Part shown: positions 46,053 through 57,047 of the stretch, piece by piece
Layout of the letters: the number at the start of each line of letters is the position of its first letter
Position numbering within the stretch: the first letter of the stretch is position 1
Assembly: GCA_015680905.1 (NCBI GenBank)
Contig: CM027380.1
Span: 31,798,001 to 31,862,000 of the forward strand
DNA length: 64,000 nt
From: Coptis chinensis
Taxonomy: Eukaryota > Streptophyta > Magnoliopsida > Ranunculales > Ranunculaceae
Direction: 5' to 3'
Made by a program: the position numbers and the translations under genes
Notes under the pieces: model-generated
Told to the model about the DNA's origin: nothing
Seen by the model: only the letters and a program-made list of their open reading frames with translations
The model's database searches: none

Positions 46053-46559
46053 GTTGTGAGCTTCCAAAATGAATCGGCAAGTTGCCAAAAAGTTTTAAGG
46101 CAATTGCCGGAAACAAAATATTTCCGAAACCGAAAACGGAAGCAACCCATATTCTCTATTCTAAAACAAACCCAATATCTTTTAGGTTGAATTTAGGATA
46201 GTAACTGCCTAACTCATTGAGATTTCATCCTAACACCACATCTAATCCTAGGCATGCCAATATGGGCAATATTCTCAACCATCACTCCAAAACAACTTCT
46301 AAAATGGAGGATCATATAACAAATCATGCTATAGTAAATAATACCACCCCCAAACAATTCGGGAAGGTGGGATTAACAATAAAAACAATGCACAATTTGA
46401 AAAGAACCACATTATATTAAAATTGAAATTCAAACAACATTTAACTACCAAATTCAAATTTAACTACTGAATTCAAAACTTAATATCCGAACTAATAAAA
46501 CAATAAAAACAATAAAAACAACTAAATAACATCGAAACAACAAATTTTTCGAAAACTCT
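46053..46559. other. Spacer between the two element B accessory genes
   Basis: About 500 bp, A-rich on the plus strand, no gene recognised. Contains the upstream region of accessory gene b and the 3' end of accessory gene a (stop at about 46560). Confidence 0.5.
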
Positions 46560-47757
46560 AGCCACATGATGAAGATGGACCCTGAGATGGAGATTGGGCC
46601 TGGGATGAAGATGGGGCATGAGATGAAAAAGGGCCTGAGCCATCCGTCCTTTGACGATGACGCTCATGCCTCTCAGACTCATCTGAAATAGAAACCTCCA
46701 AGGGTGGCATGCGTCGTAGAATCTCTACTTAGAACAGGCATTGTGCTTCCATTGCTGCTTTCATCTCTACTTTCATCTCTTTATAATGCGCATCGTGATG
46801 CTGAAGGAGTGTCCCCATGTTATACAAGAGATCATCCTGACCCTTTTCGAGGTTTTCAAAACTCGTCTGAAGGTTCTTTTGTTTATTTCAAATTATAATC
46901 TGCTTATCCCGTACATCTTCACAAATAGCATAAATGCAATGCACGCCAGTATGCAACACTGACATGCGTTCTAAATCAGACGTACACCTCTCCAAGGCAT
47001 CTTCATCCAAACATGCCATGTCCTCCATTTCCTCATCCGAATCAACCACCCTATCCTCCGGCAACATCCAAGTCTTTTGGATACACTCCGTATAAATAAC
47101 TTCATTTGAATGCAATTTCAACATAGTCGCTCAGTTCTTGGTTCCACCCCCCAAGACAACATTATCTTCGTAATTAAAGCAGGAAATGGTGTAATACTCT
47201 TCCCAACTCCGCTAATCATATTTATTAAAAAGAATAAAAACTCGAGGATACATAATTCATACCTCTTCTCTTGCAATATCCAGATAACGTGCAGACATAT
47301 CAAACCGATGTCACTCACTTTCTCCTTCCCAATGACATTCTTACCAATCCACTGAGCTACAGCCAGTTGGTTGGTTCGCAGAGATGACTGTCGAGCACAA
47401 TGAGAATTCGGATTGTATTGACCCTCCATGAGAGTGTCTTTCATCAATGCAGGAACTCTAATATACTAGGATTCCTGCACGGTGGCTTCGAGGTGGCGTT
47501 CAGGCGTAATGCCTACAATCTCAGCCAACTTCTCTCTCGATAATGCTCTCCTAGTCCCACCCACTTTCATGAAAATTTTATGACTATCCAACTCTCTCTT
47601 CTTATAGAATTGTTCGACCAAATTGGAGTGGTAGAAATCATCTGTCGAGTACCACAACCAATTCCAATTCCTCCTAATCATCTCGTCACGAAAAAACGGC
47701 GTAAAGCGGGCGACAGTAAAAGCTTGTTCCATGAAAATTCTTCGTCTTAGAGCCATT
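46560..47757 (-). pseudogene. Element B accessory gene a (putative plant transposon protein type)
   Basis: Minus strand from MALRRRIFMEQAFTVARFTP at 47757. Core RRNWNWLWYSTDDFYHSNLV then EQFYKKRELDSHKIFMKVGG and LAEIVGI, an in-frame TAG at about 47467, then the same frame continues (MKDTLMEGQYNPNSHC, NVIGKEKVSDIGLICLHVI) to a splice donor AG/GTATGA near 47270. After the intron one base is shifted near 47125, then an acidic region (DEEMEDMACLDEDALE) and a Ser/Pro tail ending GPSSSCG stop at 46560. Same general family as accessory gene b, but clearly diverged. One stop and one frameshift make it a pseudogene. Confidence 0.55.
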
Positions 47758-47819
47758 GAAGTTTTGAGTGGATTTGTGGGTTTGAATAAGGTGGGGAATG
47801 GAGTTAAAATCAAACTCAC

Positions 47820-47938
47820 TTAAAAGAATGGAAAGAGGCGCGGTGGTGGTGGTGGCAGTTCAAAATTCTTAGTTTTTTGGATCTTTTCGATGGTTGAAAT
47901 TGTTTGAAATTGGTGTGGGTTAAGTTAGGTTTTCTTTT

Positions 47939-47983
<45 letters not shown>

Positions 47984-48424
47984 GGTGCTAAGGTTTAAAG
48001 CTTGTTAATGGCGGTGATGAAAACAAACTCGCGACTGTTGGTTTGAAGATGGAGACGCACGTGCATGGCACGTGCGCACGAGATTCGGCCCAAGCCCAAT
48101 TTGGTTTTTCAAATTTTTTTTTTTCGATTTTTCACCCAACTTCAAACTAAAATTGCCGCTTCGTTACCGGTCCGATTTTTGCAAATGAGATATGGAAATG
48201 ATCAAGAGAGAATTTCCAATCCAATGATCCATAAAACACTCTATTCTGACAGTGGGTGACATATGAGAAGATGGAAAATGCCTCAAAGTGCGTGCATGAC
48301 GTAAGTTATGCGAACGAATGAAATCTAAATTCATAGATAATGTCAACCCGAATTGAAATACGATTAAACGGCCTAAGCAACACAAATAGAAAGTTGAACA
48401 ATCCAGTACGGAAAAACGAACACC
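47820..48424. other. Upstream region of accessory gene a with a long T run
   Basis: No gene. 47939-47977 is almost pure T on the plus strand (A on the element strand) interrupted by single C. A (TGG) run lies near 47842. The segment 48060-48424 is unique-looking, and CACTA2 begins at 48425. Confidence 0.5.
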
Positions 48425-48439
48425 CACTACACCATAACA

Positions 48440-48800
48440 GCCTATTTGTAACGGATATGCATCCGTTACAAAAAATACTAGTAACGGTTATTTTTCGTTG
48501 ACACAAAAGCGTGACTAATATTAGTAACGGATATTTGTAACACTTATTATCCGTTACAAAATTTACTAACGGTTATAAAGTGTCACTAAAATTAATTTCA
48601 GTAACGGATATATAACCGTTATAATTTATTAGTAACGGTTATCAAATTTGTTTATCATCTATTAGTAACGGATATAAGCGTCACTTTGATTTTCCATTGC
48701 TAACGGTTCTGTATCCGTTACTAACGAATTTTCATTCTATAAAAAAAAATCTATTACTAACGGTTCTGTATCCGTTACTAACGATTTTCCATTGTATAAA
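48440..48800. repeat. Left subterminal repeats of CACTA2
   Basis: At least a dozen copies of TAACGGTTA / TAACGGATA / TATCCGTTAC in both orientations within 360 bp. The right end (54950-55120) has fewer copies (TGTAACGGTTG, TTCTAACGGAATG). Such arrays are the usual transposase-binding region of CACTA elements. Confidence 0.88.
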
Positions 48801-49060
48801 AAAAATAAATTGGTTTCTCTGGCCCTACAATTGGTATATCTACACTTAAAAACAGATTTGAGAACTACAATTCAACAAGAACAATCTCTTCAAAGTGAAC
48901 CAACAGTGATGCTAACAAAGTAATTACTACATTCCATCAAATAGCATACATTTTTCATCCAACCAAGATCCTAAAAAAGTAGATACAGTCAAACCATAAA
49001 TTTAAGTTTGTCACAACAAATCAATAAACAATTCTTATAAAAATGTTGTTCCACACTCAC

Positions 49061-50395
49061 TTTCTGGCATTGTATTCACGACGTACTCTTCTAAGATCTG
49101 CGGTCTGAGTGAAAGACCCAATAGTGGTTGTTGGAAGGATGGGAAGGTTTAACTTCTTCTGCTGAGCATCCAACCTCGCACTCACATTTGTAGCCCTACG
49201 ATGGTCAGAACCCTTCAAAGCAAAGAAACTGCACAAGCCACGAGAACAATAACAGGGTAAATACCAGGTTTATTTTCCGTACAATGATGATACAAGCAAA
49301 ATAAAATAATCCTTGAACACTTACAACTTTTTGCACAGCCTCGTTGTTAACCCTTGGGGAGGATTTCCTAGAAGCTTGAGCAGCAGCATTAGCAGAGAAA
49401 AAAACCTGAAAATATAGCAATACATATTGAGAAAACAAAACTACCAAAACATGCCACACCATTAGATAAGGCACTCATAGATCTAAATGGGGATGCCTGG
49501 AGCAAGTGACCAGAATAAGTTTTATACCTCATCCTTTTGGCGATAACGCGCCCCGCCAAAGCATTCACTTCAACAACCTTCTATGCAGCAAATGCCATCC
49601 ATGATATTATTTCATCGTCCAACTTAGTCTCATTGACCAGATCAACAGCAGTATGGAGAAGTGAGCTTGAAGTGGAAACGACAAGCTTATCTGCAGGAGG
49701 AAAATGAACAACTCAAACAACACTTCTCCTCAAAATAAAAGATAATATCCGTGATCGCACACACAATGAGGAATACCTTTGCCCACAATGCCCTCAAGAG
49801 CACGAAGTGTGCTAAGAGAAGCAAATGAGATTATTAGCCAAAATATTCCTTCCATCAACCAAAGCCAACAAGCGGTATTTGCCCGATGGGAAGCCTCCTT
49901 TAATCAAATCTAGGGTCTTTGCTCCATGAACCAAATCAAATCCAAACCCGGTAACAACCTTCAAAGAGGTGATAGTCTTGTATGCTTCAGGAACATCGAA
50001 CAAAGTAGGTCTCAATAAGAACATTTAGACCGGATAAAGTTGCTTCTAGTTCGATGTAAGCCCCGAGTAAATGCTTGTAGTTGGTGAGAATCAAGATCCT
50101 TCACAAGAGTGGGTTCATCAAATTGAATCCAAGAAGAAGCACCGGTGCCTTCAATTCAGCCACAACTTCCCTACAAAGGATTGTCTATCATATATTAACA
50201 TCAACATATAGACTTCAAGGGTGCTGTCAACACTTGTAAATTGGCAGGATTCTCCCCAGAAAGGACAGAGGCGAGAATGATTTCTCTACACCCTTTGCAG
50301 GTTTAGAGAGCAACAAGTAAGATACAGGGCCTACAAGGACTGGAACGGTATCAACTCCAAGCTGCGGAGATACCATCAGTCCAACTCCAATCTAG
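49061..50395 (-). pseudogene. Captured fragment of cobalamin-independent methionine synthase (MetE)
   Basis: MetE transfers a methyl group from methyltetrahydrofolate polyglutamate to homocysteine. Minus-strand exons in order: 50395-50215 ([19 protein letters not shown]), 50160-49815 (ELKA, then shifted [58 protein letters not shown]), about 49812-49776 ([13 protein letters not shown]), 49690-49545 (DKLVVSTS and [18 protein letters not shown], then TAG), 49406-49326 ([21 protein letters not shown]), 49213-49061 ([35 protein letters not shown]). This covers the middle third only. Frameshifts near 50100 and 50000 and one CAG-to-TAG stop. Introns keep GT/AG. Confidence 0.9.
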
Positions 50396-50436
50396 AACGA
50401 ATTTGAATGAAACAGAAGATCAGTAGTGACATCATG

Positions 50437-50735
50437 TATAGTCAACAGGCCACAACTTGTACAAAGCATAAGTCTTACAAGGAGGGAATGAGCATATTTC
50501 CTCTGAAACAAGTCTAATACACGAGCTTCTGAGAGGCGTTGAAGGGTTTCCGTGTAATCCTGTACCAAAAAAGGGAGATGGTCTAATCTCATGTCTTCCC
50601 AATCATTTTCTCATAACCTTATGAATGAACAACATACACTAATCTCAGCGGCTTCTTCAGAGATATCAGCATCCTTTCCTCGAAATCTTTGTAATGCATC
50701 TTCAAAGCCTTTCTTGTGACCAACCTCTGCCTGTT
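50437..50735 (-). pseudogene. Captured fragment of an ERD6-like sugar transporter
   Basis: Minus-strand exon 50735-50640 encodes AEVGHKKGFEDALQRFRGKD then ADISEEAAEI. After an intron with acceptor TGGTACAG, 50566-50437 encodes DYTETLQRLSEARVLDLFQR then KYAHSLL, followed by GTAAGA. These two pieces adjoin in ERD6-like monosaccharide transporters (central cytoplasmic loop between membrane helices 6 and 7). Only this loop is present. The frames are open. Confidence 0.75.
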
Positions 50736-51499
50736 GGACAAGTATGAAATCGATCAACAAAATAAAAAAGATGGTGCATTGATACCAATTGTTGAATTAC
50801 TCTACCCTACTCACACAAGATCGCCGCGGGGTATGTTTTATGCTATTTAATGGGCTGTAATCATGCCACCTCTATAATACTTACGTAATATAAGACATAT
50901 ACGTAATATAAGACACAAGAGTTGGCTATCACACAAATGAATATGGTACATCATATCATACGATTAATATAAAGGCATCATTGTATATATAGTCCTCGTC
51001 AAAAAGGACAATAGTGCACTAAAATATAAATACATCGACTTCATAGATTCTAAAATATACCTTAAGGTTGTGTGCTGTCCTAAGTCCCTTCTAAATGGTG
51101 TTTACTCATTCAAAATGAGCTCTTCAAGAACTTAGAACCGTTGTAAATTGCTTTTATTACGCTGTGTGATCCTAGAAACAATATTCAAAACAAAGATAGT
51201 TGAATCAAACTTACTAAGTTGCTAAGATACTAATAATTTTGGTACTAGAAGTATCCAGCAAAAGATAATTTCTATTTTCAATTAAACCACAAAAACAAGA
51301 CGTCATTGAGTGACCAACATATAATGTGGCTATGAGCTCAAATGCATCATGCAACCTTTCATTCTTCAGCGAATTGCATCTCATATGGCCCCACTAATAG
51401 CTCTGTTTGTAACATCCTTGGAATTTACGTATAATAACCTGGATTTAATTCAATACACTTATCACAAAAGAAGATATATCACTAACCTGGACTTGTTTT

Positions 51500-51830
51500 T
51501 ATCATTGGTGGGAGCAATTCCTCGCAACTCAGAGGCGGTATCGTCATTCTTTATAAGAGCACCGCCAACTTGCTGTAAATTAGTAAAACAGGCATGAGGC
51601 ACGAGATAAATATTCAACAAATTTGAAAAGAAAGAGTAAAGGTCCTTCATTACACAGAGATTAAACATAATATCAAGCCAACTAATAAGAAGTGGGAATA
51701 AAATAAGTGAACGAGAAGTTGAGTTTACCTTATTTCACTCAAGTTTCCAGGCATTGATAGTAACGAAATATCATGAATTGGAGTGAGTGAAGCAGGTAAC
51801 GAAATATCATGAATTGGAGTGAGTGAAGGG
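51500..51830 (-). pseudogene. Coding-like fragment inside CACTA2, gene not identified
   Basis: Two minus-strand open stretches: SLTPIHDISL occurring twice through a tandem duplication of about 35 bp (51759-51827), ending MPGNLSEI, and after an intron-like gap with an acceptor-like TTTACAG, QQVGGALIKNDDTASELRGI. I do not recognise the source gene. The codon-level openness and splice-like borders suggest captured exons. Confidence 0.35.
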
Positions 51831-52099
51831 AGCAACTGATTAGTGGTGAACAAGTTTATCAAAATGCAGACTAGAAAATGCTAACAAAAAATCCAATTTG
51901 GCCCATCTAATGGTAGGTACCACTACCAGTCCCTAGTGTGTTGGCCCAGTGGATTTAAGTTAGAATATAATAATTTTACTTTTACTTGGGCCTAATTTAG
52001 AGAAGTAAAAAATCTTACATGGTACCCAAGTCCTAATTTCAAACATGTGCACATACAGTAAGACACACAAAAGATTCATGATGATGAAGTTCACTTACC

Positions 52100-52258
52100 A
52101 TCCCCGCTAATTGTGAAACATCCATAAAGAAGGCCAAAGAGTCAAAGACCTATTCCGGTCAATATTGTACTCTTGACACTTAACTTGAGCGCTTTATTAA
52201 CATCTGATAAGAACTATGGTAGCAATCCATCTCTAGCCATTGCCATCAGTATTCAAGG
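52100..52258 (-). pseudogene. Captured exon of a cationic amino acid transporter (CAT type)
   Basis: The minus strand after an acceptor (TTTTCAG) gives ILMAMARDGLLP, SDVNKALKLSVKSTILTGI and, after a one- or two-base shift, AFFMDVSQLAGM followed by GTAAG. This is the conserved loop and helix segment of plant CAT transporters (RVLMAMARDGLLP...VPVKSTI...DVSQLAGM). A single exon with one frameshift. Confidence 0.72.
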
Positions 52259-54949
52259 CTGAAAAGCAAAGATAAGAATTACAGAATACAAACAGCCATT
52301 CCCATGCCTTTTCACAAAGGATTTAAGATCAATACTAATTTCTTATTCTTTTGAAGGCATACCTATTTAAAGATGCCATATACCAGTGCGTCTCTTGCAC
52401 AACTCTTCCTTGCAGCTTTGTTCTGTAGTGAGTGAAAATAACCTTAAAAGTTCGCATAGAACTAAAAAAATATCAGTTTCTTTCGAGTGAACAGTTTCAC
52501 ACAGAAGTTAGAAGTCTAACTTATCAACCATATTTTGTTCAGTGCACAACCTCCAAATCTTCTCAACCATTATTCTGTTATGTATTCCCTAATATTCTGT
52601 TATGTATCCCCTAATAGAATAAGTAAATAGGATGAGGCCTCAAATAGGATACGAGCTATGACTAATGAACGAAAAGAATACAAGATACCTCAGGGGACTC
52701 ATATCGAAATCATGAGCATCTCATGAAAGCACCAAGGACGCTTCACTTGTTAACACTCAGACATTATACACTGGACCATTCTCAACGTTAGCTTGCCCCT
52801 GTTACCTAAACACCAAATAGGACATTGATATCTCCAGCCCAATACATAAAAATATTAAAAGGCCAAAACATAAATTTTTCCCTCTACCATTCCTTCATTG
52901 ATATCTCCAGCCATAACTAGAACTCTGCAAAAAAAGAAACTAAATTCAATCCACCTCATTCCATGTATTCTTATTTCATTGTATACTAGGAGTAAATGCA
53001 ACAATTAGAGTACATTTTAAATTGACTAGCAAGATACAACATTTGGTAGTTCTCCTCACCCATACTCGACATCTTGAAAATCCAACCGAACCATTTTGTT
53101 CGTTATGCGTTACTATCCATTTATTGACTTCCTTGGGTAAAACCCAATCCTTTTAAATAGCACTTTATTAGGCTAGTTTCACATCTATTCATGGCCAAAT
53201 AACTGAAAACAAATTCAAGATCGACACCCAAGTATTTAAGCCTTTTAAGGTACATATTGGACTTGAGATAATAACGTGTTTATCTCAAGTCTATTCCAAG
53301 TTTACTACCCTAATCTACATAATGTATAATTTCAATACTTAAATTTATCATCCGAAATCGATAGCAAGAGTGCAAAGACAAGATCAACGAATTCAATTCA
53401 ATCCAATCGACTTCATAATGATAAAATTCTTATTCTACAATCTAATTTAATGTCAAAACATTGTTTGTTCACAATCATTAATAGTAATTTTCCAAAATAT
53501 CTACAACAATCAAGTGACCAAGTGGCCAAAAGGAGCACATACAAATCATCCATGCATCCTAATAATGAATTTCTTCAAATGACTACAAATCTATACTTAA
53601 TTTTAAAAGTGGAGGTGTATAAATTAGCTGACTTAGTTTTCGCTTACGAGTCCTTGGCTTATAAAGATTGATTGAGTAGGTGAATGAAACTGGGTCATGT
53701 GGTCATATATTCACTCAGTACAACCACTTTCAATAAAAAGAGAAATGCCAAGAATAGGTAAACCCATAAGATAGTACTAATTCAATAAAAAAAATAAGAC
53801 AACTACAACTATATTCAGTCATACTCACCACTCTCAGCATAAACTCCTTTCCTTTTTTTTTTTTTGTCTTCCTCAAATCAATAGATTCTATTAACATCAA
53901 CGCTATATATATATTGTTCAAATTAACATGTATTGCCTGCTCTTTTATTTGAACCTTTGTGGTTTCGGATTTGGACAGGTGAAGTGCCAAGACTTTCCCG
54001 GTAAGCACAACAACCCTAACATAGAGGAAACAGAGATACAATTCTCAAGAAGGGCAAATGGTAACATAAAAGCAAATTCCATACAAACTATACAATCAAA
54101 TAATCATGTATTTAAACAAGGTCCTCATCAAATTAGTCACATTTGGAAAAGGCCAACAATAACAACGTACATGCCAGATCTAAGTATCAACACAAGTAAG
54201 TGAAGTAACCCATCATTTAAACAATCAACCATCTTCAAAATATACAACTTCACTTTGAGAACAAAGCTTTTTTACATAATTCGAAAGCCAAAGAGATAAG
54301 AATCAACATACAACTTAGTTCAATTAGATTATAAAAAAATTGAAGTGGAAATTTAACAAAATTTCTATAGTAATTAGGTTCCCTCGAATAATGAAAGGGA
54401 ATGAAGCCAACACAAGCAGATTTTTTACCCTTGTCTTTGATACATAAGAAAATTTAAAGGGAATTGAAATCTAACATTCAAAGATGCAACCTTTAGCCAT
54501 GTTTGACAGGTTACACCAATAACAAGAAGAAAAAAACCATACTAATTTCATGTCTAGCCAAAGCTAATTCATTTTTTCGAAAAATAGAAACCCTACATAA
54601 AGGAGGCTTCACTAAATGATAAGCATTGCACGTTACCTTTGGCCAAAGAGAATCCTTCCTTGAGTAGATTGAACAATTTGTGTAATTGATTGCGTAAATC
54701 GAAAACCGTAGCCAAAACCCTAACTGTTATAAAATGGGGAGAAGAGAAGATGAAGAAAATGAAGGAGAAAAGCAAAATGATGGGTTACCTCAATAAGCAA
54801 CAACATCGATAAGAAGAACAACAAAGAAATTCTAAGACCGGCATGTCTTAAGTTTTCTTTTCCAGTGAGCGAGAGAATGAAAAGCATTCTCCCTCAAAGT
54901 TTCCATCCACCTTATCTTGTTTTTATTTTCAGGTTTATTTTATTTTTTA
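52259..54949. other. CACTA2 right interior, no gene identified
   Basis: About 2.7 kb of AT-rich sequence. A minus-strand frame at 54775-54593 contains LRNQLHKLFNLLKEGFSLAK ending at a donor-like GTAACG, which may be a captured first exon of an unknown gene. Poly-T at 53852-53866. Nothing else recognised. Confidence 0.4.
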
Positions 54950-55145
54950 TATTTGGTCACGCTTCTGTATCTGTTACATAATATCTATCTAAACGTGACC
55001 AAATAAATCAAGTATTTGCTTATATAATATGTAACGGTTGGTAACATTTCTAACGGAATGCATGTGTCACACGCTTTGTAACGGTTGAATATGTGTTAGG
55101 AATCAATTTTCCTATATGTTGCAAAATCAGTGTTATGGTGTAGTG

Positions 55146-55898
55146 ACCCCACCCCCAAACAAATTTTTGGCAATAAAGTTTGAAAACTTGTTTTAACGTG
55201 GGTCTTTTAAGGTCAGATTCCCGAGACTTCCTAGATTACTATTTTTATGGTTTTGATATTTTTAACTTTTTATGAATAAGATTTAATATAAGAAAAAGGA
55301 AAAATAATTAATACATAATTAACACCATATAAGAACATGACTCAAAAACCGAGAAAATATGCAAGAGTGGAAAACGTAAATTATATTAAATGTGGACTTA
55401 GGATCCGGTACTTACAGCCACACACTCCATAGGGAGGGCCCGGTTACCTGAATGGTGCACTTACCAATATATAGAATTGTAAGGAAGTACACCAACCAAC
55501 AAAATGAGCCGTTTATTGTCAGATACTCGAGACTTTAACAAATAACTTGATATATATATATATATATCCTGTAGTTTTCCATATATCAACAACCTAAAGA
55601 GTTGTGGGTCTTTCCATAAATAAATAACATCGAATGCACCCCTAAACAGAATCAAACACCAAGATTTTCTACGACGCAACTTATTGAAATGAAAGCGAAG
55701 TTTGATAGATCTAAAACGTAACCGAGCATACACCTTCTTTTTCATCTTTGAACGAGAAGGTGTCCAAGTGAATGATTATAAGAAAATGGATGTTTGTGGA
55801 AGATCTGTTGGATATGGATTAGTTTTAGAAGTAAGGAATGGAAAAAATGAGAATGTGGGTTTAGCACAAAACTCATTCATGGTGTAGGTGGGAACTAT
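55146..55898. other. Flank of CACTA2, no gene recognised
   Basis: About 750 bp. Contains an (AT)n run at 55552-55568. Probably interior of the interrupted retroelement, but no motif confirms this. Confidence 0.4.
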
Positions 55899-57047
55899 CT
55901 AAATTCTGAAAATGAAGGTGTCAAGTGCTTTTCTCTTGAGAATTATTTCTATATTAAGAGGATTTAGAAAATCATTAAGCACAGAAGAAACAAGAGACTC
56001 AAGCTCAAACTCCAGGTTCCTTTGAAAAGGTGGGAGGTGGGGAAAATTGATGATAGAAGATGAATGAGTGTCAACTAGAGCTCTCAGGTCTAGATCAGTA
56101 GAAGCCTTGAGATATGTCAGACATTCCTCAATAGGCAGGTCAAAAGAATCACTGGGATAGAGGGTGAAAAATTCATCTTCCGTCATAGCGTCAAGAGATA
56201 AATGGATGTTGGCAGGGTGGGACTCGTGAGGTGGCAGGGAAGAGTTGCAAAAGAGATGAAGGAAATCTTCCTCAATTTCATCTACGTCCAAGGAGTCCTT
56301 GTTGAAGTTGGAACTTCCAAAGAAAAGGAATTTGTGCATTTGGTCATCCGGAAACGTGGTTTTGAAATAATCATGAGCTAAGCTCTCGATCATGCTAACC
56401 TCTCCATCGATATTTGTATCAGAAAACTGTTTGATCATTTTAAAAACATTGACCTCAACAGAAAGATGGCCAAAGGACAAGGACATTGAACCATCGCGGC
56501 AGTTTATAAGCGTGTTGGCAGTTGCCAAGAAAGGGCGCCCTAAAATGATCGGAACAGAGTCGTTAGTGACTTCTGTATCGAGGATAACAAAATCCGCCGG
56601 ATAGTAGAAATCCTGAACCTTAACTAGCACGTTTTCCACTACACCCTTAGGATACTTGATAGACCTATCAGCTAATTGCAATGTCATTGTTGTAGGTTGC
56701 ATTTTCTATAGACCTATTTGTTTATATAAATAATAAGGGAGTAAGTTAACACTCGCCCCCAGGTCTAATAAAGCAGTGGTCGTGTGAGTATCCCCTAAAG
56801 TGCGTTGTACAGTAGGACGACTAGGGTTCTTGTACTTAACGATTCCATTGTGGTCCGTTAAAGTTGGAAATTGTTCAGTTAAAAAGGCGTCTTTAGGAAT
56901 CTTTGTCTTACGCCTAGTAGTGCACAACTCTTTGAGAAACTTAGCATGGTGAGGTAACTTTTTAATTGCTTCAAGAAAAGGTAAGTTTATCGTTAGATTT
57001 TTAAAAACGTCTCTAATCTCGTCAAAATTTGTATCCTTGTTTAACAT
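55899..57047 (-). pseudogene. Tat/Athila gag tail and protease remnant
   Basis: Minus strand from 57047: FDEIRDVFKNLTINLPFLEA then IKKLPHHAKFLKEL (gag-protease linker), retropepsin DLGASVNLLPYYLYKQIGL, then an in-frame TAG at about 56704, then the same frame continues LQLADRS, GVVENVLVKVQDFYYP, PIILGRPFLAT and a 160-residue acidic and polar tail to 55899. The closest relative in this window is the protease of element A. The tail after the protease has no RT motif. Same strand as element B, so it may be its gag-protease end, displaced by CACTA2 and a deletion. Confidence 0.85.

Larger units (their letters stand above)
41351..48424 (-). mobile_element. Element B: 3' part of a minus-strand Tat-like retrotransposon
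   Basis: Read leftwards: two accessory genes (47757-46560 and 45747-44666), a 3' untranslated region (44660-42836) with the Tat-type TTGAGGACAAGCAAA...TTTGAGGGTGG sequence before the LTR, and the 3' LTR (42835-41351). CACTA2 inserts at 48425. The gag-protease fragment at 55899-57047 is in the same orientation beyond CACTA2 and may belong to the same element, in which case RT and integrase have been lost. The left flank is AGCTT; no second TSD copy was found, so the 5' end is missing or outside. Confidence 0.65.
48425..55145. mobile_element. CACTA2: non-autonomous CACTA element carrying host-gene fragments, 6.7 kb
   Basis: The left end CACTACACCATAACA and the right end (reverse complement identical over 15 bp) are CACTA TIRs. 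The 3-bp TSD is ACC (48422-48424 and 55146-55148). Both ends have subterminal arrays of GTAACGG/CCGTTAC words. No TnpA- or TnpD-like motif was recognised. The interior holds minus-strand, intron-containing fragments of MetE, an ERD6-like sugar transporter and a cationic amino acid transporter, plus unidentified coding-like segments. It is inserted in element B. Confidence 0.93.

Noticed and set aside
51500-51600. Assigning QQVGGALIKNDDTASELRGI to the ERD6-like or CAT gene
   Set aside because: It does not fit either family's known segments; left as unidentified.
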